The position numbers and the translations under genes were made by a program. Shown here one piece after another: positions 48,632 through 57,601 of a stretch of 64,000 bases of DNA; the first letter of the stretch is position 1; the number at the start of each line of letters is the position of its first letter. This stretch comes from Ditibartonella apis (GTDB taxonomy: Bacteria > Pseudomonadota > Alphaproteobacteria > Rhizobiales > Rhizobiaceae): contig NZ_LXYU01000004.1 of the NCBI RefSeq assembly GCF_001952075.1, positions 372,001-436,000 on the forward strand, given 5' to 3'. The notes beneath the pieces are model-generated. The model saw only the letters and a program-made list of their open reading frames with translations, was not told the DNA's origin and made no database searches.

Positions 48632-49183
48632 ATGGAAAACATAGATATAGGGGTAAGATTGCGCTACGTCCGATTAGCGAAAAATATATCTCAACGCAAA
48701 CTTGCAGAACGCGCAGGCGTTACACCTTCGACAATTTCTTTGATTGAAGCGGGTCGAAGTAATCCCTCTGTTGGTGCGCTAAAGCGTATACTTGACGGGA
48801 TTCCGATTGATCTTGGAGAATTCTTTTCGTTGAAACCGGAAATGCCCGCCAAGTTTTTCTACAAAGCTGATGAATTGACTGAAATTGGCAAAGGCAAGGT
48901 GTCCTATAGGCAAATTGGCGAACGTTTTCCCGACCGGGCATTGCAAATCCTGAAAGAACGTTATCAACCGGGATCAGGCACAGGCAAAGTGCTTCTGGTT
49001 CATAAAGGCGAGGAAGGCGGTATCGTTATATCGGGCAAACTTGAAGTCATTGTAGACAATGAAAGGCGAATTCTCGGACCGGGCGATGCATATTATTTTG
49101 AAAGCAAAAGACCCCACGGTTTTCGCTGTGTCGGTGACGCCATTTGTGAGGTTGTTAGTGCCTGTACCCCGCCGACATTCTGA
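48632..49183 (+). CDS. XRE-family regulator with C-terminal cupin domain
   Basis: 183 residues from the ATG at 48632 (MENIDIGVRLRYVRLAKNIS). An in-frame ATG four codons earlier is possible. The HTH is at about 8-62 (QRKLAERAGVTPSTISLIEAGRSNPS), and a cupin barrel covers about 105-180 (SGKLEVIVDNERRILGPGDAYYFESKRPHGFR). PuuR-like proteins of this layout control polyamine or amine catabolism. It lies divergent from the aminotransferase, so it is probably its regulator. Confidence 0.88.
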   Translation: MENIDIGVRLRYVRLAKNISQRKLAERAGVTPSTISLIEAGRSNPSVGALKRILDGIPIDLGEFFSLKPEMPAKFFYKADELTEIGKGKVSYRQIGERFPDRALQILKERYQPGSGTGKVLLVHKGEEGGIVISGKLEVIVDNERRILGPGDAYYFESKRPHGFRCVGDAICEVVSACTPPTF

Positions 49184-49336
49184 TATATCCAAAAGGGATA
49201 GATCTTTAGCGGGACTTTCAGTTTTGTCATAAGCACAACAATGTGTTGCCGATGCGATATTGATAGAAACGATCGCATTTCTTATGGTGCACAACACTCA
49301 TTATCTATCATGGTTAGGCCGAATATTTAACGTCGG

Positions 49337-49609
49337 TCAATTCAATATGGACAACTCCATTCCGACTGATTGAGACGGAATTTCAATGTTTTCGACGTTT
49401 TCATGAAGGTCTTGAAGGATATAATAGGGATATTTTGTCTGTATGCTAGTTGTGCCGATTATAACGTATCCGTCATACAGAACATGATATAGCGCGTTAT
49501 AGTGATGGAATTGAAAATCAACGCTATTTTTGGTGAAAACAGTCAATAAGCCGCGTGTCACATATAACGCCAACCGTTTGCAAAGAAGTGAGAAGTGTCG
49601 CGGTTCCAT
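49337..49609 (-). CDS. Uncertain small ORF
   Basis: 90 codons. No ribosome site or known family. The stretch HYNALYHVLYDGYVI is weakly reminiscent of the frame at 43587-43811. Treat it as doubtful. Confidence 0.25.
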   Translation of the reverse strand: MEPRHFSLLCKRLALYVTRGLLTVFTKNSVDFQFHHYNALYHVLYDGYVIIGTTSIQTKYPYYILQDLHENVENIEIPSQSVGMELSILN

Positions 49610-50281
49610 ATTTCAAGTTCAATCGCTTTGCCAACTGATCAAGCTAGAAGAAGATCGTATCATTCTCTAACATATTAACGGCTTATTGCATTCAATGACT
49701 GCCGGATGGTCTACCTACGAAAAAAATCCTCAATTGTTTGAACAGTCTTATTCGTTAATGAAAGTTCATACAGCATGACGTTCACCGCTCCGCGTAAACC
49801 GATGATCTTACAAAATATGAACACATATTTCCTTTCTTGGTGGCGTTTGGATGATGTATGTCACTGACAAACCAGCTTCGGGAACAGAGTGACAATCTTC
49901 GGTCATTCCCGCGAGACTTGCAGGTGTGGTGATGCTGTATGTGATGTTTTCATCATTTCCAGATTTTTACTGCAAGTAATAGGTAAAATTCGTCTCTTTT
50001 TGACAGACAATCGGAGATTAAGGTTCATAGTTAACCACTGACGGGGCGGCTACCCTGCCTCTTTTGTAAGCGATTGAAGCTGTGACATTTCAACATTTCA
50101 TCCTGTTCAATCCTTCCCCTTTAGCTAGTTGTCGTGACACCGTTCTCAATATGACAGCTCTCCTAAAAGAATGCAGAATAACCATCCGATCTTATGACCG
50201 GCTGCGTTTAAGGTCAGGTTAATATTTGAAGGGTGTGAGCTGATATTGATGAGTTCAACAGTGATGAGCTATGCTTTTCAT

Positions 50282-50315
50282 GAAAAAGCTAAATCACGAG
50301 GTTATTAGCTTTTTC
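50282..50315. terminator. Terminator-like hairpin without an assigned gene
   Basis: The perfect 11-bp stem GAAAAAGCTAA / TTAGCTTTTTC is T-rich on its right arm, and the right side continues TTG. It could end an unrecognised plus-strand transcript. Confidence 0.5.
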
Positions 50316-50533
50316 TTGTAAAATTTTAAAGCTGACAATTTGTTACAGTTGCGCCCCCCGCACTTGTTTACAAGTCAATCCCTATTTTGCGGGTTATGTA
50401 TGACATCTGAAAATTGGCTTTCTTCTTATCGTCAAAATAACAGAAATAACGTTCAAAAATGTCAAATTGGCGTTTTTAAAATAGATCTATCGATTGAATC
50501 AGCCAAAATAATAACTTTTACACAATCCTTAAT

Positions 50534-50569
50534 ATGCAGGGAAATATCACTTATTATATTTCCCTGCAT
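50534..50569 (-). terminator. Strong 14-bp inverted repeat downstream of the permease
   Basis: The perfect stem ATGCAGGGAAATAT (50534-50547) / ATATTTCCCTGCAT (50556-50569) has an 8-base loop. It lies about 90 bp beyond the permease stop at 50657, so on the minus strand it may define the transcript end, although no T-run follows. Confidence 0.5.
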
Positions 50570-50656
50570 CATTCGTTAATTATAATGATTGTTTGAATAA
50601 AAAACCTGATCAGCCACTTTATAATTTGTCTTTCATCGCAAGTTATAGATTACCAA

Positions 50657-52060
50657 TTAATCGGGTTCGGATAATTCATTTTGACTTGTATTGATGTTAT
50701 TCTTGCTTTGTTTGAATTTGTTCAAAATGACAAATACTATCAAAATAAAAGCCATCGAAATCACACATTGCATAAGGCTGATCCGTGTTGAATCTTCAAA
50801 CAGCATGCTGATGATAACAGCAATAATGCAGCCGGTTACGGCAAGTGGCAGCCAGGGATGCCCCCACATTTTAAATTTTAACGTTCCTTCGGCGACCCAC
50901 CGTTTGCGCAGTTTCAATTGTGACAAACAAATCATCAGGTAAATGAATAAAAACACCGCACCGGATGAATTAATCAGGAAAAGAAAGACTGTATCCGGCC
51001 AAACAGCAGCGATAATTACACATGCGTAACCGATCAACGTTGAAAAAAGCACGCCCTTGATTGGTACGCCGCGAGCACTGACATGTGTAAGGGTTTTCGG
51101 TGCTTCTCCGCGTAAACTAAGCACGAACAGCAAGCGGGATGCTGTATAAAGACCAGCATTTATCACCGATAAAATTGCCACAAGAATGACAATTGTCAGC
51201 ATCGTGCTGGCCCCTGGAATACCGATAGTGTCAAATGTGGTAACAAAAGGTGATTTACCAGGAACAACTTCAGTCCAGGGCTGAACGACAACAATAAGAA
51301 AAGTTGAAATTACAAAGAAAGCCAGAACGCGGATAATAACGCTTTTGACTGCTTGTTGCATGCTCCGTTCAGGGTCTGCAGATTCAGCGGCGGCAATTGC
51401 AATCACTTCAACACCAGTCATCGAAAAAATGATAACCACGATAGATGATAAAAAGGCCACTATGCCATGCGGGAAAAAACCGCCGTGATTAAAGAGGTTC
51501 GCGATGGAAGCAGATGACTCCGGCCAAGGCCCGAACGCATAAGCAGCTACTACTGCGATGAAAATAATAATGGCAAAGACTTTAATTCCCGAAAACCAGT
51601 ATTCGGCCTCACCGAAGGATCCGACAGAGAGTAAATTGATTGTAGTCATCACAATAAGCAGTGCCAGAGCAATCGTCCACACAGGCAAATCGGGAAGCCA
51701 ACTATTGATGATTTGCCCCCCGACAACAGCTTCTAATCCCACAACAATGACCCAAAAATACCAATAAAGCCAGCCTGTGGAAAAACCGGCCCAATTACCG
51801 AAAGCCATTCGCGCATAATCGACAAACGAGCCGGAAACAGGATGGGCGGCAGCCATTTCCCCCACCATGCGCATAATTAACATCACAATAACGCCGGTAA
51901 AGGCATATGCAATAAAGGCCGAAGGGCCTGATAATGAAATTACCGCACTGGAACCGACGAACAGTCCCGCACCGATAATACTTCCTAATGAAATCATCGT
52001 CACGTGACGTGTTTTCAGTTTTTGTTGCAGCTTTGGATTTTTTTTCGTTTGCTCTATCAT
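50657..52060 (-). CDS. APC-superfamily amino acid permease (GabP/AroP-like)
   Basis: 467 residues from the ATG at 52060 (MIEQTKKNPKLQQKLKTRHVTMISLGSI is the start). Twelve hydrophobic helices. The motif GSIIGAGLFVGSSAVI in helix 1 and the FSMTGVEVIAIAAAE segment in helix 6 are typical of the GABA/aromatic amino-acid permease group. Substrate not certain. It is the downstream gene of the PucR-type regulator on the same strand. Confidence 0.88.
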   Translation of the reverse strand: MIEQTKKNPKLQQKLKTRHVTMISLGSIIGAGLFVGSSAVISLSGPSAFIAYAFTGVIVMLIMRMVGEMAAAHPVSGSFVDYARMAFGNWAGFSTGWLYWYFWVIVVGLEAVVGGQIINSWLPDLPVWTIALALLIVMTTINLLSVGSFGEAEYWFSGIKVFAIIIFIAVVAAYAFGPWPESSASIANLFNHGGFFPHGIVAFLSSIVVIIFSMTGVEVIAIAAAESADPERSMQQAVKSVIIRVLAFFVISTFLIVVVQPWTEVVPGKSPFVTTFDTIGIPGASTMLTIVILVAILSVINAGLYTASRLLFVLSLRGEAPKTLTHVSARGVPIKGVLFSTLIGYACVIIAAVWPDTVFLFLINSSGAVFLFIYLMICLSQLKLRKRWVAEGTLKFKMWGHPWLPLAVTGCIIAVIISMLFEDSTRISLMQCVISMAFILIVFVILNKFKQSKNNINTSQNELSEPD

Positions 52061-52123
52061 TGTATTTGTTCCCATTATTTTTATTTTACAAGATAAGCTA
52101 ACTTAACTGGATAAACTCCTCTA

Positions 52124-52167
52124 TTGGCGAATATATGCCAATGCGCTTTGCATTAATACATATGTAT
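52124..52167. promoter_or_regulatory. Candidate operators upstream of the permease gene
   Basis: Two inverted repeats lie 65-110 bp before the permease start: TTGGC-N8-GCCAA (52124-52141) and the 12-bp palindrome ATACATATGTAT (52156-52167). The position fits activator sites for the PucR-type protein encoded just upstream, or a promoter region. Confidence 0.4.
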
Positions 52168-52183
52168 AATTGGGAACAATTCT

Positions 52184-53620
52184 TTATAACGGCAGAATAC
52201 CGGCTGTTTTTCCAGCCTTCAGTGCCAGCCAGAACGTTGCAGTACCTTGTGAGGAATTCGGCTTAAGACCGGTCAATTGTTCAATAAGATGAATGCGGTA
52301 AATTAACGTCTGACGATGGATTCCCAGCGCATATGCCGCAGCTTTCCAGTTGCAATTCTGTGCAATAAATCTATCCAAAGTCTGGAGCAAAGCAGTATGG
52401 TTTTGGTTATCGTAATCTATCAGTTTTCCTAAGAAATGCTCGACAAAATCCCGCGTTTCTGAAACTGTTTTCGGAAACAGACTTACGATTTGTCCCTCTG
52501 CTCCGTATCGTATTATACTGCAACTGTTTTCCTTGGCTTGAGAAAGCGCAATTTTAGCCTGACGTATACTTTCGACAAATCCTGTTGCCGGTGTAACCGG
52601 CTGGCTGACGCCAATTTTTGTGGCAGGGCCGAAAGCATCTACCATGGCTCCAATCAGATCTTCGTTATCGGGTAAAGTAATAAGGTCAGTTTGCCCAGCA
52701 AGAATAAGAGGGAACGAATTGCGAAAAACCGTATGATAATGGATGTCTTCAATTGTCCATTTGGTGGAGCCCTCTACGTCTATAGCCAAATTGACGAGTG
52801 GATTTTCCAGATTGCGGCGCATCAAAATTGCTTTCGTTGCGCGATAATCGACATCACCTGAAAGAATATCCTTGAATAGTTTTTCGCCCTCTTGTCGCTG
52901 ACGGTCGCACTCGATCATCTGCCGTTCCATTTCGATGCCAACCAATCCTTTGAGATAATGGGCCAGCAACGGATCAATCGCGGTTTTCTCGTCATGATGC
53001 CAAAGATAGAGCAATGCATGACTGCGACCGGGTACCTCAAATGGTTGAAGGTTGTCAGGAATTTTCAACTCTTTTGACGAGGCTGCAATTATTTGGTGGC
53101 TGCGAATGTCACTTACAACCATATGCCATGATTGACGGCACCCTAGATTTTCAAGGCGTTCGCTCAATTCCAAACTTTCATGCAAAGACGCTGCATAGGC
53201 TTGAAAGAGTTTGTGTCCGGCTTCCAATTGGTCTCTTCGGGTATTCATAATGCTTTCTATGACAATGCGCGCGAGGCAGGCCAATTTTAGCTTGAAATGA
53301 GTGACCAGAATTGGAAACTTATATTTATCGGCAATATCAAGCAAATCCTTGGTAAGGGCTGCGGCGTCGCTGCGGGGAATGATAACAAGTGCACTGGCAT
53401 TCGAGGCTATGAGCTTGGTAATCCATTCAACTTGTTCTTTAGTATCTACGGGTATGCCTGCGCCGTTAGTCATCACTAGATTACCGGAAGAAACCCAATT
53501 CCACGGATCCGGAAGATCAACAGCGTGAGCCCAATTGATAAATCTTTCGCCCCCTTGAATGCCGGCTTTAAAGCTTAATTCCAATGTCTTGTGTGCAACC
53601 AGTTCGTTGACTGTAATCAT
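52184..53620 (-). CDS. PucR-family transcriptional regulator
   Basis: 478 residues from the ATG at 53620 (MITVNELVAHKTLEL). The PucR N-terminal domain is at about 8-120. A middle region follows, and the C-terminal PucR-type HTH begins near 410 (NWKAAAYALGIHRQTLIYRI). The family controls purine, GABA or other amine catabolism. The permease gene 123 bp downstream is the likely target. Confidence 0.87.
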   Translation of the reverse strand: MITVNELVAHKTLELSFKAGIQGGERFINWAHAVDLPDPWNWVSSGNLVMTNGAGIPVDTKEQVEWITKLIASNASALVIIPRSDAAALTKDLLDIADKYKFPILVTHFKLKLACLARIVIESIMNTRRDQLEAGHKLFQAYAASLHESLELSERLENLGCRQSWHMVVSDIRSHQIIAASSKELKIPDNLQPFEVPGRSHALLYLWHHDEKTAIDPLLAHYLKGLVGIEMERQMIECDRQRQEGEKLFKDILSGDVDYRATKAILMRRNLENPLVNLAIDVEGSTKWTIEDIHYHTVFRNSFPLILAGQTDLITLPDNEDLIGAMVDAFGPATKIGVSQPVTPATGFVESIRQAKIALSQAKENSCSIIRYGAEGQIVSLFPKTVSETRDFVEHFLGKLIDYDNQNHTALLQTLDRFIAQNCNWKAAAYALGIHRQTLIYRIHLIEQLTGLKPNSSQGTATFWLALKAGKTAGILPL

Positions 53621-54143
53621 TATTCCCCCATCTTCCAGCAACATTTGCTTTAGAACATATGCCCACGCGGCAAAGCCGCCAGTTTAATATTCATTTTAAA
53701 TAATAAATAATTTTATTATAATTTAATTATCGAAAAATAATTATTTTAATTTTCATATTAATATTTTATGTGAATAAACTGTTCTATATTTATTTATATA
53801 CCGTTCTTATTATTTGAACGTTATTACCGCCATTACCAACAATATATGACTATGCCCATCAGCATACGGACGATAAATTCTCCCTTTACAGTCTATATTG
53901 GAGCTATCAGAAGATATGCTTACTAGCGCGATATACCTGTTCATGCGGTCACCAAAAATGTATTGACATTCCAGTGATTATTTTTCCGATCAAGCTCGTG
54001 TATAATAGTTAAGCAACAAGCGTTGCAAAAAGATATTATCATTTTAACGCGCATTAAATAATTTTAAAAATAACAAAATTTTTATTACAACCAATCCAGA
54101 ATACAATTTCTAAAAGCATAATTTCAAATGTTAAACCGATATT
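53621..54143. other. AT-rich spacer upstream of pucR-type gene
   Basis: About 520 bp, extremely AT-rich around 53700-53800, with no coding feature. It presumably holds the regulator promoter. Confidence 0.4.
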
Positions 54144-54420
54144 TCACCTATGATAGAGCTCGATAGCTCCATCATAAGTTATTATAGTTGCATTCAAAAT
54201 TATTACGTCCTCACCTTGGGAGCGATATTTTTCGCCCATAAGCCTGTCAAAAATCGGCACAATAATAGAGGAAACAACCACGCATGTGGCTACCAATGCT
54301 GTTGCAGACTGTGCAACAGCCGAAAATTCGGGGTTGAGCTGTGCAATTGCTACAGGTGTGGCCACGGCCGCGCACATTACTGCTAAGCCACTTACAACTT
54401 CGAATTCAAGCTGAAAGACA
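54144..54420 (-). pseudogene. C-terminal remnant of a membrane permease, KdgT-like
   Basis: The minus-strand frame from 54420 to the stop at 54144 reads as two hydrophobic helices: VVSGLAVMCAAVATPVAIA, followed by a small loop QLNPEF, and SATALVATCVVVSSIIVPIFDRL. This resembles the end of 2-keto-3-deoxygluconate permeases, from memory. No start is present, because the frame enters directly from the SNase-like gene. The N-terminal three-quarters are lost. Confidence 0.5.
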
Positions 54421-54900
54421 CTATTTTTCGGTGATTTTCCACGGGGCGGCTTCATTATGTTGCCAAATACCACTCTTGTTTGATTGTGCCTGTTTTTCTG
54501 AAACGCCGTAAAAACCATTGGAATATTTCGGCCAATCAACGGCATAGCCGTTACGTACCATCCAGCTTGCAATGTCATCCCCAGTCGAGGTATAGCAAAT
54601 CGCAATCGTATTGCCTGAATTATCATTGCCCCGAGGTTCGCAGCGCACAGGTTGCAATTCTGTCAACCATTGCGAAAGTGCAGATGCGGCTTCTTTTCCA
54701 CAATCATAACCGGCATCCTGACCATTTTTACATGTCTGGTTAAGTTCCGGAGCATCTACTCCCCACAATTTTATACGTTGATTTTGAATTTCGAGTGTTT
54801 CCCCATCAATAACTTGGATAGCTCCGATTATTGCAGTACGGCTTTCAGCCAAGGCAGGCAATGACAAAATACACAACAAAAATGAAATAAAAAAACGCAT
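54421..54900 (-). CDS. Secreted SNase-like protein lacking catalytic arginines
   Basis: 159 residues. The signal peptide (MRFFISFLLCILSLPALAES) is followed by an SNase OB-fold. In the active pattern one expects Arg before LxGIDAPE; here it is IKLWGVDAPEL, with Lys. In the second Arg position (normally DRYGR) it reads DNSGNTIAIC. The Glu is kept. Two Cys pairs may form disulfides. Catalysis is doubtful, but the fold and export are clear. Confidence 0.8.
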   Translation of the reverse strand: MRFFISFLLCILSLPALAESRTAIIGAIQVIDGETLEIQNQRIKLWGVDAPELNQTCKNGQDAGYDCGKEAASALSQWLTELQPVRCEPRGNDNSGNTIAICYTSTGDDIASWMVRNGYAVDWPKYSNGFYGVSEKQAQSNKSGIWQHNEAAPWKITEK

Positions 54901-55216
54901 CGTTTACACCATACTATCTTTCGAAAGCTGTCGGAGTTTAAACATTTCTCGCATTATTTCAAAGAACAAATTCGCGCCAAAATAGATTCCATAACGCAAC
55001 ATTATTTTGTCTTGAGCAAATACTGTGCAAACATGCACAAAAATTCCATTGCACCGCGGCATTCAACCGAGTCGTCGTCCCTTTAAGCCAGAGACAGGCT
55101 TTTTTCGATTTATTCCCAAGAAAAACATTCGGAAAGAAGATTGAGGTTTTCGACGTTTTCCAAATACCTCTATTTTCCACACGAAACGCAGCAAAAATTC
55201 ACATTAAGATTTTACA
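54901..55216. other. Intergenic region
   Basis: About 315 bp. No gene recognised beyond short frames without support. Confidence 0.4.
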
Positions 55217-55255
55217 TATAAAAATGGCCCAACATCTATCATGAATTGGGCCACT
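55217..55255 (-). terminator. Terminator of the unknown 215-residue gene
   Basis: On the minus strand TGGCCCAA (arm 55246-55253) and TTGGGCCA (arm 55225-55232), with a 13-base loop, are followed by TTTTATATG. It lies 26 bp past the stop. Confidence 0.75.
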
Positions 55256-55280
55256 GGATTCAGGAATAGAAAATCAAGCT

Positions 55281-55928
55281 TTAATAAACAATTGCAAAAT
55301 GGATTGAACCGATTGCACCGGCAAAAATTTGTTTACCATCTTGAGCCACCTGTTGAACAGCTTTTTGGTCAATAGCATTGCGATCCCACATTGTACCGCC
55401 AATGCTTCCCTGCTTCCAGTCAACCGGTTTACCAAGAAGATTTTCAGAATCCTTCTGGTTATAGATCTTTGCCGTATCATTTTGCAGCGCTTTGAACAAA
55501 GCATCATCGCCATTTGGAAGACCACCAAGCTGGGCAGTGGATTTGACAAGATCTTTCAGTTTGTCGTCACTGATTTCAGGCGGCGTAAATACCTGAAAAC
55601 TGCCAGTCGGAACACCCTCGAACCCGGCATATTTAGCCGCATCGGCGTCCTTCAAAGTGCCGGTAAAATATTGCGGATTGGTCATGTTCGTATTGACTTG
55701 CTGACTGATAATGCCGGATGCATTAATTCCCTTTTCAACAAGTTCCTGTATACGTGACAAAGCATCGGAAATACGTGGCGACATTACATTACGATCATCG
55801 ACACGCACGGTTTGTGTGGCGTTGTTCTGCGATTGGACAATTTCTTGTATGTTCTGGGCTGCACGTAGTCCCGGAACATCAAAACCATGATTGACCAAAT
55901 TCATATCAGTTGATGTGATCGATACCAT
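55281..55928 (-). CDS. Unknown 215-residue protein
   Basis: No family recognised. No signal or membrane segment. The N-terminal half is predicted helical with Gln- and Asn-rich stretches (NIQEIVQSQNNATQTV), and the C-terminal half reads GKPVDWKQGSIGGTMWDRNA then QIFAGAIGSIHFAIVY. No cysteines. The length, composition and absence of Cys would be compatible with an exported or flagellum-like protein lacking a classical signal, but this is only an impression. It has its own terminator. The start MVSITSTDMNLV follows a GGAGG-like site (GAGGCGAAAATGG). Confidence 0.75.
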   Translation of the reverse strand: MVSITSTDMNLVNHGFDVPGLRAAQNIQEIVQSQNNATQTVRVDDRNVMSPRISDALSRIQELVEKGINASGIISQQVNTNMTNPQYFTGTLKDADAAKYAGFEGVPTGSFQVFTPPEISDDKLKDLVKSTAQLGGLPNGDDALFKALQNDTAKIYNQKDSENLLGKPVDWKQGSIGGTMWDRNAIDQKAVQQVAQDGKQIFAGAIGSIHFAIVY

Positions 55929-56500
55929 TTTCGCCTCCGATATAATGCCAGACTTTTGGCACTATTGTCTGTGAACAATATAGTTCAATTAGCGTCCGGA
56001 TGCAAATAATGCAGCGCAAGCAAGCTTGCTATTTAGAGTTAATAGTCGCGTTCAATGGAAAATTCATCATTTTTCCGGCAATTTTACAAAAACAATTCTG
56101 ATTGAACAGCTTTGATCTACAATTATTCCGGTTTTCAGCGGTAGTGAACTGCTCGAAAATGACTGGCAATGAAATAAAACCATTGGCAACCGAATGGACA
56201 TCATCCACTTTGCTTTTGAGACCGGCCGTCATTTTGCGACCTTTCCTATAGGTTGCTGTTGCCCGAGCGGGAAACGACTGACATCCGTTTTAGCAACAGA
56301 CAATGATTGCAATGGTAATTCCATTTCTCCGGTCCAACTATTTTAGGACATAAATAACAATTCCGACGAGCTCGCACAGATTCTGCTGTCTTCAATTTTA
56401 CTTTGCTTTTCCGATCGATTGTTTTGGGGTAGAGTGTAAAAAGTCTTGATACTACTGCCGCTAAGACCAGAAAAATCTCAACAGTGCGAGGAAATTTTCG
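55929..56500. other. Intergenic region with a doubtful small frame
   Basis: About 570 bp. A 67-codon minus-strand frame starts at 56232 behind GGAAAGG, but its sequence (several Cys, Asn-rich) has no family resemblance. It could be a small gene; I leave it uncalled. Confidence 0.35.
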
Positions 56501-57151
56501 ATGAAACTTTACTATTATGACCATTGCCCGTTTTGTACCCGCGCCAAAATGGTGGCCGGATATAAACGTGTTCCTGTCGAATATGTTGTTTTGCTTAACG
56601 ATGATTCCGACACATGCATGCGGCTCGTTCACAAGAAACAGGTGCCGATTTTGGAATTCGACGATGGGACTGCTATGGTTGAAAGCCTCGATATTGCCCA
56701 TAAGTTCGATGAAATCGGTAAAAAAAATCAGGTTATATCACCAGCAAGCGTCCATCGGAAAGTAGTAACCGACGAGCTTTCGGCGATATCAGCCGATATC
56801 AATGCATTGCTTTATCCGCGAAATGTAAAAGCGTCACTTCCGGAGTTTGCTACAAAATCAGCCATTGATTATTTTCAGGCAAAAAAAGAAAAATCACTTG
56901 GCAAATCATTCGATCAGGCAATGAGCGAAACTGCCGATCACAAAAAGAAGGTTGAAGACAAACTGGTTACCTTATCTTTCCATCCCGATAATAAAAATCA
57001 GCGCCTGAGCTGGGATGATGTTATGATATTTCCGACATTGCGCAATCTGACGATTGTGAAAGATATCAAAATGCCACAAATCATCGAGGAATATGTCAAA
57101 CATATTTCTACTCTAACAGGCATCGAACTTTATTACGATCGCGCTTTATAA
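56501..57151 (+). CDS. grxB: Glutaredoxin 2
   Basis: 216 residues, typical for GrxB and much longer than classical glutaredoxins. The redox pair C9-PF-C12 is in YDHCPFCTRAK, followed by KKQVPILE and the all-helical GST-like C-domain. It reduces protein or low-molecular disulfides with glutathione. A short DMT-like membrane gene follows after 19 bp. Confidence 0.9.
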   Translation: MKLYYYDHCPFCTRAKMVAGYKRVPVEYVVLLNDDSDTCMRLVHKKQVPILEFDDGTAMVESLDIAHKFDEIGKKNQVISPASVHRKVVTDELSAISADINALLYPRNVKASLPEFATKSAIDYFQAKKEKSLGKSFDQAMSETADHKKKVEDKLVTLSFHPDNKNQRLSWDDVMIFPTLRNLTIVKDIKMPQIIEEYVKHISTLTGIELYYDRAL

Positions 57152-57170
57152 AATTCGCCGGTTTATCAAA

Positions 57171-57521
57171 ATGCAGATTTTACCCTATATCGTGCCAATC
57201 GGCTTATTGTTGTTATCGAACATTTTCATGACCTTTGCCTGGTACGGGCATCTGAAATTCACCAACAAGCCATTAATGCTCGTCATCATCGTAAGTTGGG
57301 GAATCGCATTTTTCGAATATTGCCTTGCTGTTCCCGCAAACCGCTTGGGACATACTGTATATAGCGCCGCGCAGCTTAAAACGATTCAGGAAGTGATCAC
57401 GCTTCTGATATTTTCCGGTTTTTCTATCCTTTATCTTGGTGAAAAACTCACTGTTAATCATTTTGTCGGCTTTGCTCTTATCGTTAGCGGAGCCTACTTC
57501 ATCTTCAAAGGTCCGTTATAA
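57171..57521 (+). CDS. DMT-superfamily-like small membrane protein (DUF486)
   Basis: 116 residues with four hydrophobic helices. The pattern FMTFAWYGHLKF near 20-31 and the PANRLGH loop match DUF486 as I remember it. Function unknown. It is probably co-transcribed with grxB. Confidence 0.85.
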   Translation: MQILPYIVPIGLLLLSNIFMTFAWYGHLKFTNKPLMLVIIVSWGIAFFEYCLAVPANRLGHTVYSAAQLKTIQEVITLLIFSGFSILYLGEKLTVNHFVGFALIVSGAYFIFKGPL

Positions 57522-57601
57522 TCACGGTTTAGGGCTTTCCAGTTTACGACTGCCAATGTTATAACGGCAAAAATATTAAAACTACGGAAGAGGAATATCT
57601 A

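Larger units (their letters stand above)
49610..50656. other. 1-kb gene-free region with two strong hairpins
   Basis: Only short frames with no protein-like features were found. Two stable inverted repeats lie at 50282-50315 and 50534-50569. It could hold a small RNA or decayed genes. Confidence 0.45.

Noticed and set aside
50340..50579. 79-codon plus-strand frame in the gene-free region
   Set aside because: Runs through the strong hairpin at 50534-50569 and looks random in composition.
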